Shown piece by piece: positions 31,842 through 39,892 of a stretch of DNA of 64,000 bases (within the stretch, counting starts at the first letter, position 1; each line of letters opens with the position of its first letter). The position numbers and the translations under genes are program-made. This DNA is from an uncultured Helcococcus sp. (lineage in GTDB: Bacteria > Bacillota > Clostridia > Tissierellales > Peptoniphilaceae). Where the stretch lies: assembly GCA_937926545.1 (NCBI GenBank), contig CALAZW010000034.1:1-64000 (forward strand). The letters run 5' to 3'. The notes below the pieces were generated by a model. That model was not told the DNA's origin. It was given only the letters and a program-made list of their open reading frames with translations, and searched no databases.

Positions 31842-32619
31842 ATACTCTTATTAATTTTATATTGGCCTTTTCTATCATATTCACCCAGTCTTCATCTATT
31901 TGCCTATCGGTAACTATCATGTCAACCTGATCTAAATCTGCAAAATAACAAGCCTCCACCTTGCCAAATTTACTGGAATCAACCAAGAGAATCTTTTCCT
32001 TGGCAGATTCAATCAAGGACTTTTTAAAAGGCCCCTCATAATGATTTACACAAGTTATACCAAAGTTTTCATCTATACCTGCTGCAGATAAAAAAACCTT
32101 GTCTGGCCTGGTTTCCCTTATAAGATTTAAAGTGTATTCTGATACAAAGGTCATAGTATCCTTCCTATATTCTCCCCCGCCAAAAAGAAGCTTTATATTT
32201 GATCTGGAAAGAACAGGTAGCATGGCATTGGCCGTAAAGGCCAAGACAGAAAACTTTCTATCTGCTGCCACATTCGGTATGACTCTTTCTGTAGTAGAAC
32301 CTATATCTATACTTATAAAGTCATTGTCATCTATTAGACCAGCCGCATACTTGGCTATATCATTTTTTCTTTCATTATTAATGTTTTTAGCCGTTAAAAG
32401 ATCATATTCTTTTACAATCCTGGAATCTATATTGTCAGGATTATAAATGGCAGCTCCATGGACCAACTTAACTACTCCATTGGCTTCTAGAACCTGTAGG
32501 TCCCTTCTAATTGTCATTTCAGAAACCTTTAGCTCCAGGGCCAACTCTTTTATGGTCTGACCATTTCTCTCCATTAATACTTCTATTATCTGCCTGCGCC
32601 TAATCTGTTTTTTTGTCAT
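31840..32619 (-). CDS. DeoR-family transcriptional repressor
   Basis: Regulator of 259 residues with an N-terminal DeoR winged helix-turn-helix (RQIIEVLMERNGQTIKELALELKVSEMTIRRDLQVLE, about residues 9-45) and a C-terminal sugar-phosphate sensing domain of the isomerase-like DeoRC fold (DIGSTTERVI, GGGEYRKDTM, DSSKFGKV). It is the last gene of the nucleoside uptake and catabolism operon, 3 bp after pdp, so deoxyribose-5-phosphate or a ribose phosphate is the likely inducer (inference). It probably represses its own operon. Confidence 0.9.
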   Translation of the reverse strand: MTKKQIRRRQIIEVLMERNGQTIKELALELKVSEMTIRRDLQVLEANGVVKLVHGAAIYNPDNIDSRIVKEYDLLTAKNINNERKNDIAKYAAGLIDDNDFISIDIGSTTERVIPNVAADRKFSVLAFTANAMLPVLSRSNIKLLFGGGEYRKDTMTFVSEYTLNLIRETRPDKVFLSAAGIDENFGITCVNHYEGPFKKSLIESAKEKILLVDSSKFGKVEACYFADLDQVDMIVTDRQIDEDWVNMIEKANIKLIRV

Positions 32620-32622
32620 ATG

Positions 32623-33948
32623 CTAGTAAAACCTCTCAACACTATCCTTGGTAACTCTGGCTAAAACAAGAGGAGATAAGACTATTTTTTCATCATTTAT
32701 TACATAGGCTTCCTCTATTAATTTAGAGCTATTTTCAAATAACTTTTCATCATTGGTGTAAAGTTTAACTAAAACATCGCCTTCTTCTACCCTATCGCCA
32801 ATTTTTTTAACCAACTCTATGCCAGCTGCATAATCTATATCATCTTCCTTTTTCATCCTACCAGCCCCTAAAATAGTGGATGCTATACCACATTTTTCTG
32901 TATCTATATGGCTAATATGGCCAGATTTTAAAGCTCTGACCTCCATTTCATACTTGGCCTGGTCAAATTTTTCAGGATTCAAGATAACTTTCAGGTCTCC
33001 CCCTTGGGCCTTTACCAATTCTACAAATTTATCAAAGGCTGATCCGTCTTCTATGGCCCCTCTGGCCATTTTTCTACACTCTTCTATCTCTGCTTTTTCA
33101 GCCAAATAAAGCATATTGGCCGCCAATTCTATGGAAACCTCTGTTAGATCCTCAGGCCCCCTGCCTTGTAGGGTATCTATGACTTCCTTGATTTCCAAGG
33201 AGTTACCTATCATATTTCCTAAAGGAATATCCATGTCTGTTATTAAGGCCATGGTATTTTTTCCTGCATGTTGACCTATGGCCACCATGGTTTGGGCAAG
33301 CTTTATGGAATCTTCTATAGTTTTCATAAAAGCTCCACTACCCGTCTTAACATCCAAGAGAATAGCGTCACTTCCTGCAGCTAATTTTTTACTCATAATT
33401 GAAGCAGCTATGAGAGGGATGCTATCAACTGTAGCTGTCACATCTCTCAAGGCATAAAGTTTCTTGTCTGCTGGTGCCAAATTACCCGTTTGACCTATTA
33501 AAGATACGCCTATGTCATTTACGATGTCTATAAACTCTTGACTTTCCAAGGAAGTTTTCATACCTGGTATGGACTCCATTTTATCCACTGTTCCACCTGT
33601 GTGCCCCAAGCCTCTTCCACTCATCTTGGCAACCTTTACTCCCAAACTGGCAACTAGAGGTGCTATAATCAAGCTGGTCTTATCTCCCACTCCTCCTGTA
33701 CTGTGCTTGTCAACCTTAATTCCTTCTATAGCTGATAAGTCTACCATGTCTCCTGAATGTGCCACTTCCTTGGTTAATATTCCTATTTCCCTATCAGTCA
33801 TAGAATTAAAATATATGGCCATAAGCAGGGCCGACATTTGGTAATCAGGAATCTCTTCCTTTACATAACCATCTATTATGAATTTAATCTCCTCTTCACT
33901 TAATTCATATCCATCTCTTTTTTTATGAATTATATCATACATTCTCAT
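32623..33948 (-). CDS. pdp: Pyrimidine-nucleoside phosphorylase
   Basis: Phosphorolyses uridine, thymidine and deoxyuridine to base plus (deoxy)ribose-1-phosphate. At 441 residues it fits the family. KVDKHSTGGVGDKTSLIIAPLVA (about residues 79-101) is the phosphate-binding signature, SGRGLGHTGGTVDKMES follows, and the C-terminal PYNP domain is present. The KHSTGGVGDK loop is the Bacillota Pdp version that accepts uridine as well as thymidine. It lies between cdd and the DeoR regulator with 2-3 bp gaps. Confidence 0.95.
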   Translation of the reverse strand: MRMYDIIHKKRDGYELSEEEIKFIIDGYVKEEIPDYQMSALLMAIYFNSMTDREIGILTKEVAHSGDMVDLSAIEGIKVDKHSTGGVGDKTSLIIAPLVASLGVKVAKMSGRGLGHTGGTVDKMESIPGMKTSLESQEFIDIVNDIGVSLIGQTGNLAPADKKLYALRDVTATVDSIPLIAASIMSKKLAAGSDAILLDVKTGSGAFMKTIEDSIKLAQTMVAIGQHAGKNTMALITDMDIPLGNMIGNSLEIKEVIDTLQGRGPEDLTEVSIELAANMLYLAEKAEIEECRKMARGAIEDGSAFDKFVELVKAQGGDLKVILNPEKFDQAKYEMEVRALKSGHISHIDTEKCGIASTILGAGRMKKEDDIDYAAGIELVKKIGDRVEEGDVLVKLYTNDEKLFENSSKLIEEAYVINDEKIVLSPLVLARVTKDSVERFY

Positions 33949-33950
33949 AA

Positions 33951-34367
33951 CTACACCTCACATAAATTTGATGGTCCAAAACCTAAAGGAAGAATTTCTT
34001 CCAAGCTATAAATCCTATAGTCTTCTGGACTTTTAGCTAAAATTATTTCAAAGGTTTTAGGATCACAAAACTCCATCATTACCTGCCTACATACTCCACA
34101 AGGGGATGTGTAGTCACTTATAAGGCCATCCTGGCCACCTACTATAACTATTCTTTCAAACTCTTTCTCTCCTTCGCTTACTGCCTTAAAGAAGGCTGTT
34201 CTTTCAGCGCAGTTGGTGGGTGTATAGGAAGCGTTCTCAATATTTACACCACTATATACCTTCCCTGATTTCCCTACCAACATAGCTGAGACTTTAAATG
34301 ATGAATAGGGAGAATAAGAAAAATCTAAATTGTCTATTGTCTTTTTTATTAACTCTTTTAACTCCAT
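33951..34367 (-). CDS. cdd: Cytidine deaminase
   Basis: Zinc hydrolase of 138 residues converting cytidine/deoxycytidine to uridine/deoxyuridine. The catalytic CAE and zinc ligands are visible: NCAERTAFFKAVSEG (about residues 52-66) and SPCGVCRQVMMEF (about 87-99). It is the small homotetrameric type of Bacillota. In the operon it feeds pdp, 2 bp downstream; deoC is 5 bp upstream. Confidence 0.95.
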   Translation of the reverse strand: MELKELIKKTIDNLDFSYSPYSSFKVSAMLVGKSGKVYSGVNIENASYTPTNCAERTAFFKAVSEGEKEFERIVIVGGQDGLISDYTSPCGVCRQVMMEFCDPKTFEIILAKSPEDYRIYSLEEILPLGFGPSNLCEV

Positions 34368-34372
34368 AAATT

Positions 34373-35038
34373 TTAGTATCCTTCTGCTTTAATATTTTTT
34401 TCCAACTTAACTATCCTGCTAGTTCCCAATCTGGAAGCTCCATTTTCTATAAATTCAAAGGCGTCATCAAAGGATGAAATTCCTCCGGCTGCCTTGATCT
34501 TAACATTAGCTCCCACGTGTTTCTTAAATAAGATAATATCTTCTAAAGTGGCTCCTCCTGTGGAAAAACCAGTAGAGGTCTTTATGTAGTCAGCACCAGC
34601 TTCTGTTACCAACTCACACATCTTAATTTTTTCCTCTTCACTTAAAAGACAAGTCTCAATAATAACCTTTAGAATCTTATCTTGGCAAACATCTTTTATA
34701 GCCCTAATTTCTTCTAAAACATAGCTATAATTTTTGTTTTTTAACTCATTTATATTTATTACCATATCTATTTCATCAGCTCCATTGGCTAAGGCATCCT
34801 TGGTTTCAAAAACCTTTACTTCCTTGGTGCTGTAGCCATTGGGAAAACCTATAACTGTACAAACCTTCATCCTGTCTCCAACATAGTCCTTGGATCTTTT
34901 CACATAGGAAGCTGGTATACATATTGATGCGGTCTTATATTCTATGGCATCATCACATATTTCTCTTATGTCTTCCCAGCTTGCATCTTGCTTTAATAGG
35001 GTATGATCTACTTTACTAAAAACATCTATTTTTTCCAT
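34373..35038 (-). CDS. deoC: Deoxyribose-phosphate aldolase
   Basis: Class I aldolase of 221 residues cleaving deoxyribose-5-phosphate to glyceraldehyde-3-phosphate and acetaldehyde. VDHTLLKQDASWEDI opens the protein, the Schiff-base lysine region is GADYIKTSTGFSTGGA, and KAAGGISSFDDAFEF follows. With pdp and a phosphopentomutase (not in this window) it lets DNA nucleosides enter glycolysis. It lies directly after the ABC permease gene NupQ. Confidence 0.95.
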   Translation of the reverse strand: MEKIDVFSKVDHTLLKQDASWEDIREICDDAIEYKTASICIPASYVKRSKDYVGDRMKVCTVIGFPNGYSTKEVKVFETKDALANGADEIDMVININELKNKNYSYVLEEIRAIKDVCQDKILKVIIETCLLSEEEKIKMCELVTEAGADYIKTSTGFSTGGATLEDIILFKKHVGANVKIKAAGGISSFDDAFEFIENGASRLGTSRIVKLEKNIKAEGY

Positions 35039-35046
35039 AAGTCCTC

Positions 35047-35928
35047 CTATCTTCTTCCTTTTTCATAAGGTATACCATCTGCCTTGGGTGCATTGGCGCT
35101 ACCTACAAATATAACTAAAATCACAATGGTCAATATATATGGGAACATGGACAGGATTTGTGAAGGTATGAAGAAATCTCCTCCCAAATAAATTGTCAAG
35201 GCTTGGGCAAAGGCAAAAATCAAAGCTGCTCCATAGGCCCCATGAGGTGTCCACTTACCAAATATTACCGCTGCCAGGGCTATAAAACCTTGACCCGCTA
35301 TAGAAGTAGGACTGAACTGGGATACTATACTTAAAGTAACTGATCCTCCACCTAGTCCTGCTAAAAACCCTGATGCTATAACTGCCAAATACCTGGTCTT
35401 GTAAACATTTATCCCCAAAGTATCCGCTGCTGCTGGATGCTCTCCAACTGCCAAAAGTCTAAGTCCCCACTTGGTTTTATAAAGATAAACCCACATTAGG
35501 ATGGTAGCCGCAAAGGCTATGATAACTGTAGCTTCCAGGCTGCCTACCTTGGGTAACTTATTTTCTATGGTAGGTGTCATTGTGGCTCCATCAAACATTA
35601 GCTTACTTACAAAAAGAGACATTCCTCCACCTATCATATTTATCGCTATACCTGAAACTGTTTGATCTGCCTTAAAACTAACAGATGCTATAGCGTGAAT
35701 CAGACCAAAAATGGCTCCTGCCACACCTGACATTAGAAAACCCAACCAAGGATTTCCTGTACTGTAGGCAAAGGCTGCACCGGCAAAGGCACCTATAGTC
35801 ATCATTCCTTCTATTCCTATATTTACAACCCCTGACTTTTCTGAAATTACCCCTCCTAGGGCTCCAAATACCAAGGGAGTCGAATACATCATAGTTATTG
35901 ATAATAAAAGCTTTAGGGTATTAAACAT
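35047..35928 (-). CDS. nupQ: Nucleoside ABC transporter permease (NupQ type)
   Basis: Membrane permease of 293 residues of the BPD_transp_2 family with about eight hydrophobic segments; GVVNIGIEGMMTIGAFAGAAFA and the coupling-loop region ALGINVYKTRYLAVIASGF are typical. With the second permease, ATPase and BMP lipoprotein it makes a purine/pyrimidine nucleoside importer. It overlaps the preceding permease gene by 8 bp. Substrate is strongly suggested by deoC, cdd and pdp in the same operon. Confidence 0.9.
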   Translation of the reverse strand: MFNTLKLLLSITMMYSTPLVFGALGGVISEKSGVVNIGIEGMMTIGAFAGAAFAYSTGNPWLGFLMSGVAGAIFGLIHAIASVSFKADQTVSGIAINMIGGGMSLFVSKLMFDGATMTPTIENKLPKVGSLEATVIIAFAATILMWVYLYKTKWGLRLLAVGEHPAAADTLGINVYKTRYLAVIASGFLAGLGGGSVTLSIVSQFSPTSIAGQGFIALAAVIFGKWTPHGAYGAALIFAFAQALTIYLGGDFFIPSQILSMFPYILTIVILVIFVGSANAPKADGIPYEKGRR

Positions 35929-37063
35929 CCTTCTCCTCCTTCTTAGCTTTCCTTTCTGCCATCTTGTCTACCAACTTAGGTAGGATAGAAGAAAAGGCAA
36001 TAAATAGGATTATTATTCCTATCATGATTTCAATTATTTCAGATGGGGCTCCCAGCTTGGACTGGATTGATTGTCCTCCATAAAGGAAACCACCAAATAA
36101 AAGACCTGAAAATAGAGTTCCTATTATTGAATTTCCAGCTATTAGGGCCACTGCCAAACCATTAAAACCATAGTTGGCAAATACTCCTAAAGATACCAGC
36201 TTGTGAGGATATAGGCCTGTAATATTTAAGGCTCCTGCCAAACCAGCCACTGCTCCTGCTATGGCCATGGACTTGGTTATATTCTTTTTAACATCTATAC
36301 CTGCAAATTCCGCTGCATCCTTGTTTAAACCTACGGCTCTTAATTGGTAGCCTGTAGTTGATTTTTTTATAATATAACTTAAGATTACTACCACTATTAT
36401 GGCTATAATGATTCCTATGTTCACATCTGTCTTAACTATTACCTCTCCTATGATAGGTCTTTCTAAAAGACTGGCTATACCTTCTTCTGTCTCCTTCATC
36501 ACAGGAAATAACTTAGTATAACCAGATGGATTAATAGGATAGGATCCTGTACTATCTGGCATATGAAGGGAACTTCCCTTGGCTATATAGTTGTTTAAAT
36601 AAAAGGCTGTCCAGTTAAGCATAATTCCTGTAATTACTTCGTGTACTCCAAATCTAGCCTTTAAAAACCCTATAAAACCACCATATATCATACCTGCTAA
36701 AGCTCCTGCCAAAAGAATAAATGGCACTTGAATGGGAGCTGGTAGATCTAATTTAATCCCCAATACTGCTGTTACTATGGCGCCCATCATAAATTGTCCT
36801 TCTGCTCCAATATTAAAAAGTCCCGTTTGGAAGGCAAAGGCAACTGAAGCACCGGTTAAAATTATAGGCGTTGCCATAATTATAGTGTTGGACAAGTATC
36901 TAGGTTTTGCAAAAATCCCCTTAAACATTTCCTTATAGGCTTCAAGTGGATTAAAACCAATGGCCAGAAGCATGATTCCAGCTACTATAAAGCCCAGAAG
37001 AATAGCTATTAAGGTTGCTACTATCTGCTTTTTAAAAAAGTTAGCTCGCTTATTTTCCTTCAT
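35921..37063 (-). CDS. nupP: Nucleoside ABC transporter permease (NupP type)
   Basis: Membrane permease of 380 residues with about nine or ten hydrophobic segments; AFQTGLFNIGAEGQFMMGAI and KDAAEFAGIDVKKNITKSMAIAGAVAGLAG are family signatures. It has a basic N-terminus and C-terminus (KMAERKAKKEEK). It overlaps the ATPase gene by 14 bp and NupQ by 8 bp, so all three are translationally coupled. Forms the second half of the membrane channel. Confidence 0.9.
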   Translation of the reverse strand: MKENKRANFFKKQIVATLIAILLGFIVAGIMLLAIGFNPLEAYKEMFKGIFAKPRYLSNTIIMATPIILTGASVAFAFQTGLFNIGAEGQFMMGAIVTAVLGIKLDLPAPIQVPFILLAGALAGMIYGGFIGFLKARFGVHEVITGIMLNWTAFYLNNYIAKGSSLHMPDSTGSYPINPSGYTKLFPVMKETEEGIASLLERPIIGEVIVKTDVNIGIIIAIIVVVILSYIIKKSTTGYQLRAVGLNKDAAEFAGIDVKKNITKSMAIAGAVAGLAGALNITGLYPHKLVSLGVFANYGFNGLAVALIAGNSIIGTLFSGLLFGGFLYGGQSIQSKLGAPSEIIEIMIGIIILFIAFSSILPKLVDKMAERKAKKEEKDV

Positions 37064-38588
37064 TTATATCTCCTCCTGCCATCAATAGTCCTATTTCTTT
37101 TTCACTTACACTTCCTTGTTTATATTCTCCTTGGATCCTACCATCATAAATAACACCTATGGTATCAGCCACATTCATTATTTCGTCTAATTCAAAGGAT
37201 ATTAATAAAATAGCCTTGCCCTTGTCCCTTTGGTTAATAAGTGACTTATGCACATATTCTATGGCTCCAACATCCAGTCCTCTGGTCGGCTGTACAGCCA
37301 CTAGTATATCTGGATCATTGGCCACTTCCCTGGCTATAATTACCTTTTGTTGGTTTCCACCTGACAAGCCTCTGGCTAAGTTTTTCTCACAATTTTCTGG
37401 CCTTATATCATATTCCTTTATCAAGTCCCTTGTATGGGAAAGAACTGCTTCATTATTTATTCGTCCCTTAACTGAATAGGGCTTTTTATAAAACTTTTCA
37501 ATGATTACATTCTCTGCCACAGTAAAATCAGGAACTAGTCCTCTTTTAAGCCTATCTTCATGGATGGTGGATACACCACTTATTATACTTTCATGAGGAG
37601 TTGTATTTTGTATTTCCTTGTCATTTATCTTTATAGTTCCGGATTCAACTTTAGTTAAATTCGTAATTGCTTCTACCAGTTCCTTCTGTCCGTTTCCATC
37701 AATACCTGCTATACCATAAATTTCTCCCTTTTTAACGGATAAATTTAAGCCCTTAACAGTCTCTATGTTTCTCTCATCCTTGACTATCAAATCCTTGATT
37801 TCAAAAATAACCTGGCCCACACTGGCCTCTTCCTTGTCTACTTTTAGATTTACCGCATGGCCTACCATCATATTAGCCAGGTCTGATTTGCTAACATCAT
37901 TAACATCTACTGTGTCTATATATTCACCCCTCCTGATAATGGTACACTTGTCAGCAGACTTTTTAATTTCATCCAGCTTATGGGTGATAATGATAATGGT
38001 CTTGCCGTCTTCTATCAGGTTGTGCATGATCTTTATAAGTTCGTCTATTTCTTGTGGAGTAAGAACTGCAGTAGGCTCGTCTAGAATTAAAATATCTGCT
38101 CCCCTATATAGGGCCTTAAGAATTTCCACCCTCTGCTGCATACCTACAGAAATATCTTCTATCTTGGCATCTGGATCCACATAAAGCCCATATCTATCTA
38201 TAAGTTTTTCAACTTCTTTTCTACCGCCTTTTAAATCTAAAAACCCCCTGCCCTTGGTAACTTCCTTACCCAGTAATATATTTTGGGTAACTGTAAAATT
38301 ATGTACCAGCATAAAGTGTTGGTGGACCATACCTATTCCATTTTCAATGGCATCGCTGGGAGTTTTTATATCCTTAAGCTCTCCATTTATATAGATTTCT
38401 CCTTGATCAGCCTGGTAAAGTCCATATAAAATATTCATTAGGGTGGATTTTCCAGCCCCATTTTCTCCCAGGATTGAATGGATGGTTCCCTTTTCCACAT
38501 AGAGCTTGTTGTCTTTTAAAGCGGTAAAATTACCAAAGGTCTTGGTAATGTCTTTCATTATTACTGCATAGTTTTCCCTATCTTTCAC
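37050..38588 (-). CDS. nupO: Nucleoside ABC transporter ATP-binding protein (NupO type)
   Basis: Duplicated ABC ATPase of 512 residues, the two-domain architecture of the ribose/nucleoside (CUT2-like) class. First domain: Walker A GENGAGKST near residue 40, signature ISVGMQQRVEILKAL, Walker B ILILDEPTAVLT. Second domain: degenerate Walker A GIDGNGQKEL, signature LSGGNQQKVIIAREV and VAVQPTRGLDVG. It energises the nupPQ channel. A terminator-like hairpin separates it from the BMP lipoprotein gene upstream. Confidence 0.93.
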   Translation of the reverse strand: MKDRENYAVIMKDITKTFGNFTALKDNKLYVEKGTIHSILGENGAGKSTLMNILYGLYQADQGEIYINGELKDIKTPSDAIENGIGMVHQHFMLVHNFTVTQNILLGKEVTKGRGFLDLKGGRKEVEKLIDRYGLYVDPDAKIEDISVGMQQRVEILKALYRGADILILDEPTAVLTPQEIDELIKIMHNLIEDGKTIIIITHKLDEIKKSADKCTIIRRGEYIDTVDVNDVSKSDLANMMVGHAVNLKVDKEEASVGQVIFEIKDLIVKDERNIETVKGLNLSVKKGEIYGIAGIDGNGQKELVEAITNLTKVESGTIKINDKEIQNTTPHESIISGVSTIHEDRLKRGLVPDFTVAENVIIEKFYKKPYSVKGRINNEAVLSHTRDLIKEYDIRPENCEKNLARGLSGGNQQKVIIAREVANDPDILVAVQPTRGLDVGAIEYVHKSLINQRDKGKAILLISFELDEIMNVADTIGVIYDGRIQGEYKQGSVSEKEIGLLMAGGDINEGK

Positions 38589-38615
38589 AATATTCCTCCG
38601 TCTTTAGTAATAAAT

Positions 38616-38640
38616 AAGAGTGTAGGAAATCTACACTCTT
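38616..38640 (-). terminator. Internal attenuator between the BMP lipoprotein and ATPase genes
   Basis: Perfect 10-bp arms AAGAGTGTAG/CTACACTCTT with GAAAT loop, followed on the minus strand by TTATTTATTA. It probably lowers expression of the downstream genes relative to the binding protein, which is normally needed in excess. Confidence 0.75.
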
Positions 38641-38651
38641 TTATGCTTTAA

Positions 38652-39776
38652 TTATTTTGTATATTCCTTAAAAGTGTCTTCGTTATATGGAGGTACGATC
38701 TTACCATCTATAATTTCTTGAGCCTTTTCCATAGTCTTGTCATAAACTTCCTTGTCCATATTTGGGTTTTCTTCAGGTATACCAACTCCGCCTTCTTTCA
38801 AGCCGTAGTTATAGTTTTGACCGCCTATCTCTTCTCCATTAGCAAGCTTTGTACTTAAGTCTTCAGTTACTATATCAACTTTTTTAAGAGCTGATGTAAG
38901 TACATTCTTTGGTGCCAAGTGAGATTGGTCCATGTCAACACCTATTGCCCATTTGTCCGCTTCCTTAGCTGCTTCAATAACACCTATTCCAACTCCGCCT
39001 GCTGCGTGGAATACTATGTCAGCACCATCTGCAAACATTGTTTGAGCAATTCCCTTACCGATTTTTTGGTCTGCAAAACTGTCCGCATATTGAACTAGTA
39101 CTTCTATTTCCTTGCCCAAATCCTTGGCAGCATCTAAAACACCTGCTCTATAACCATATTCAAATTGGTCAATAATAAAGCCTTTTTCTCCACCAACAAA
39201 TCCAACTTTTCCTGTCTCTGTAGTAAGACCTGCTGCATAACCTACCAAGTAGGAAGGTTCTTGTGCCTTAAACATAACACCTGTTAAGTTTTTAGCTATG
39301 CCTTCGCCATTTTCATCTCCGTAAGTCCAGTCAACTGTTGCAAAGTGTCTGTCAGGATTTTGCTTAGCCACGTTTTCAACTGCAGGCCCTAAAGCAAATC
39401 CAACTCCCCAGATTAAACCAACTTCTTCGTCTATAATCTTGTCCAAGTTCTTCGGATAGTCTTCTTCGTGAGTTGATTCTACGTAGGTAATTTCATTACC
39501 TGTTTTTTCGTTATATTTTTTTAATCCTTCATAAGTGATTTGGTTGAAAGATTGGTCGTTAATTCCACCAACGTCTGTAACCATACCAACTTTAAGTGCT
39601 TCTTTTGTCTCTTCTTTTTCGCCTTCTTCTGTTTCAGCTTCCCCTTCATTTCCTTCCGTTTCAGCTGGTTTGTCAGCAGGCTTTTCTTCACCTTCTGTTT
39701 TTCCCCCGCATGCAGCAAGTGATAATACCATTACCAATGCTAACAATAATGCCAATATCTTCTTTGACTTATTCAT
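38652..39776 (-). CDS. BMP-family nucleoside-binding lipoprotein
   Basis: Lipoprotein of 374 residues. Signal peptide with lipobox LSLAACGG puts the lipidated cysteine near residue 23. An acidic, Glu/Lys/Pro-rich low-complexity linker (about 25-60) tethers the BMP/PnrA domain (about 62-370; VGMVTDVGGINDQSFNQ, GADIVFHAAGG, VGIGVIEAAK). BMP proteins bind nucleosides such as guanosine and inosine for the associated ABC importer. It is the first gene of the operon, with a near-consensus promoter and possible cre site. Confidence 0.93.
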   Translation of the reverse strand: MNKSKKILALLLALVMVLSLAACGGKTEGEEKPADKPAETEGNEGEAETEEGEKEETKEALKVGMVTDVGGINDQSFNQITYEGLKKYNEKTGNEITYVESTHEEDYPKNLDKIIDEEVGLIWGVGFALGPAVENVAKQNPDRHFATVDWTYGDENGEGIAKNLTGVMFKAQEPSYLVGYAAGLTTETGKVGFVGGEKGFIIDQFEYGYRAGVLDAAKDLGKEIEVLVQYADSFADQKIGKGIAQTMFADGADIVFHAAGGVGIGVIEAAKEADKWAIGVDMDQSHLAPKNVLTSALKKVDIVTEDLSTKLANGEEIGGQNYNYGLKEGGVGIPEENPNMDKEVYDKTMEKAQEIIDGKIVPPYNEDTFKEYTK

Positions 39777-39802
39777 TTTTTCCTCCTAAAATTTTATGGA
39801 TT

Positions 39803-39816
39803 GCGAAGCGCTTTCC
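39803..39816. promoter_or_regulatory. Weak cre-like palindrome in the nucleoside operon leader
   Basis: GCGAAGCGCTTTCC has the cre core AAGCGCTT but differs from the full consensus at four flanking positions. It lies just downstream of the predicted transcription start. It may equally be the DeoR-family operator. Confidence 0.35.
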
Positions 39817-39827
39817 TAAGCACTTAA

Positions 39828-39856
39828 ATTATAACATTAATAAAACTTATAATCAA
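39828..39856 (-). promoter_or_regulatory. Promoter of the nucleoside operon
   Basis: Minus-strand -35 TTGATT (39851-39856), 17-bp spacer and -10 TATAAT (39828-39833), about 50 bp before the BMP lipoprotein start. Confidence 0.7.
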
Positions 39857-39892
39857 TTGACTTTTGTATAGAATTCTAACTAATGTTAATAA

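Noticed and set aside
39521..39871. Overlapping frames of 60-91 codons over the BMP lipoprotein linker
   Set aside because: They arise from the repetitive GAA/AAA codons of the acidic low-complexity linker read in other frames or strands.
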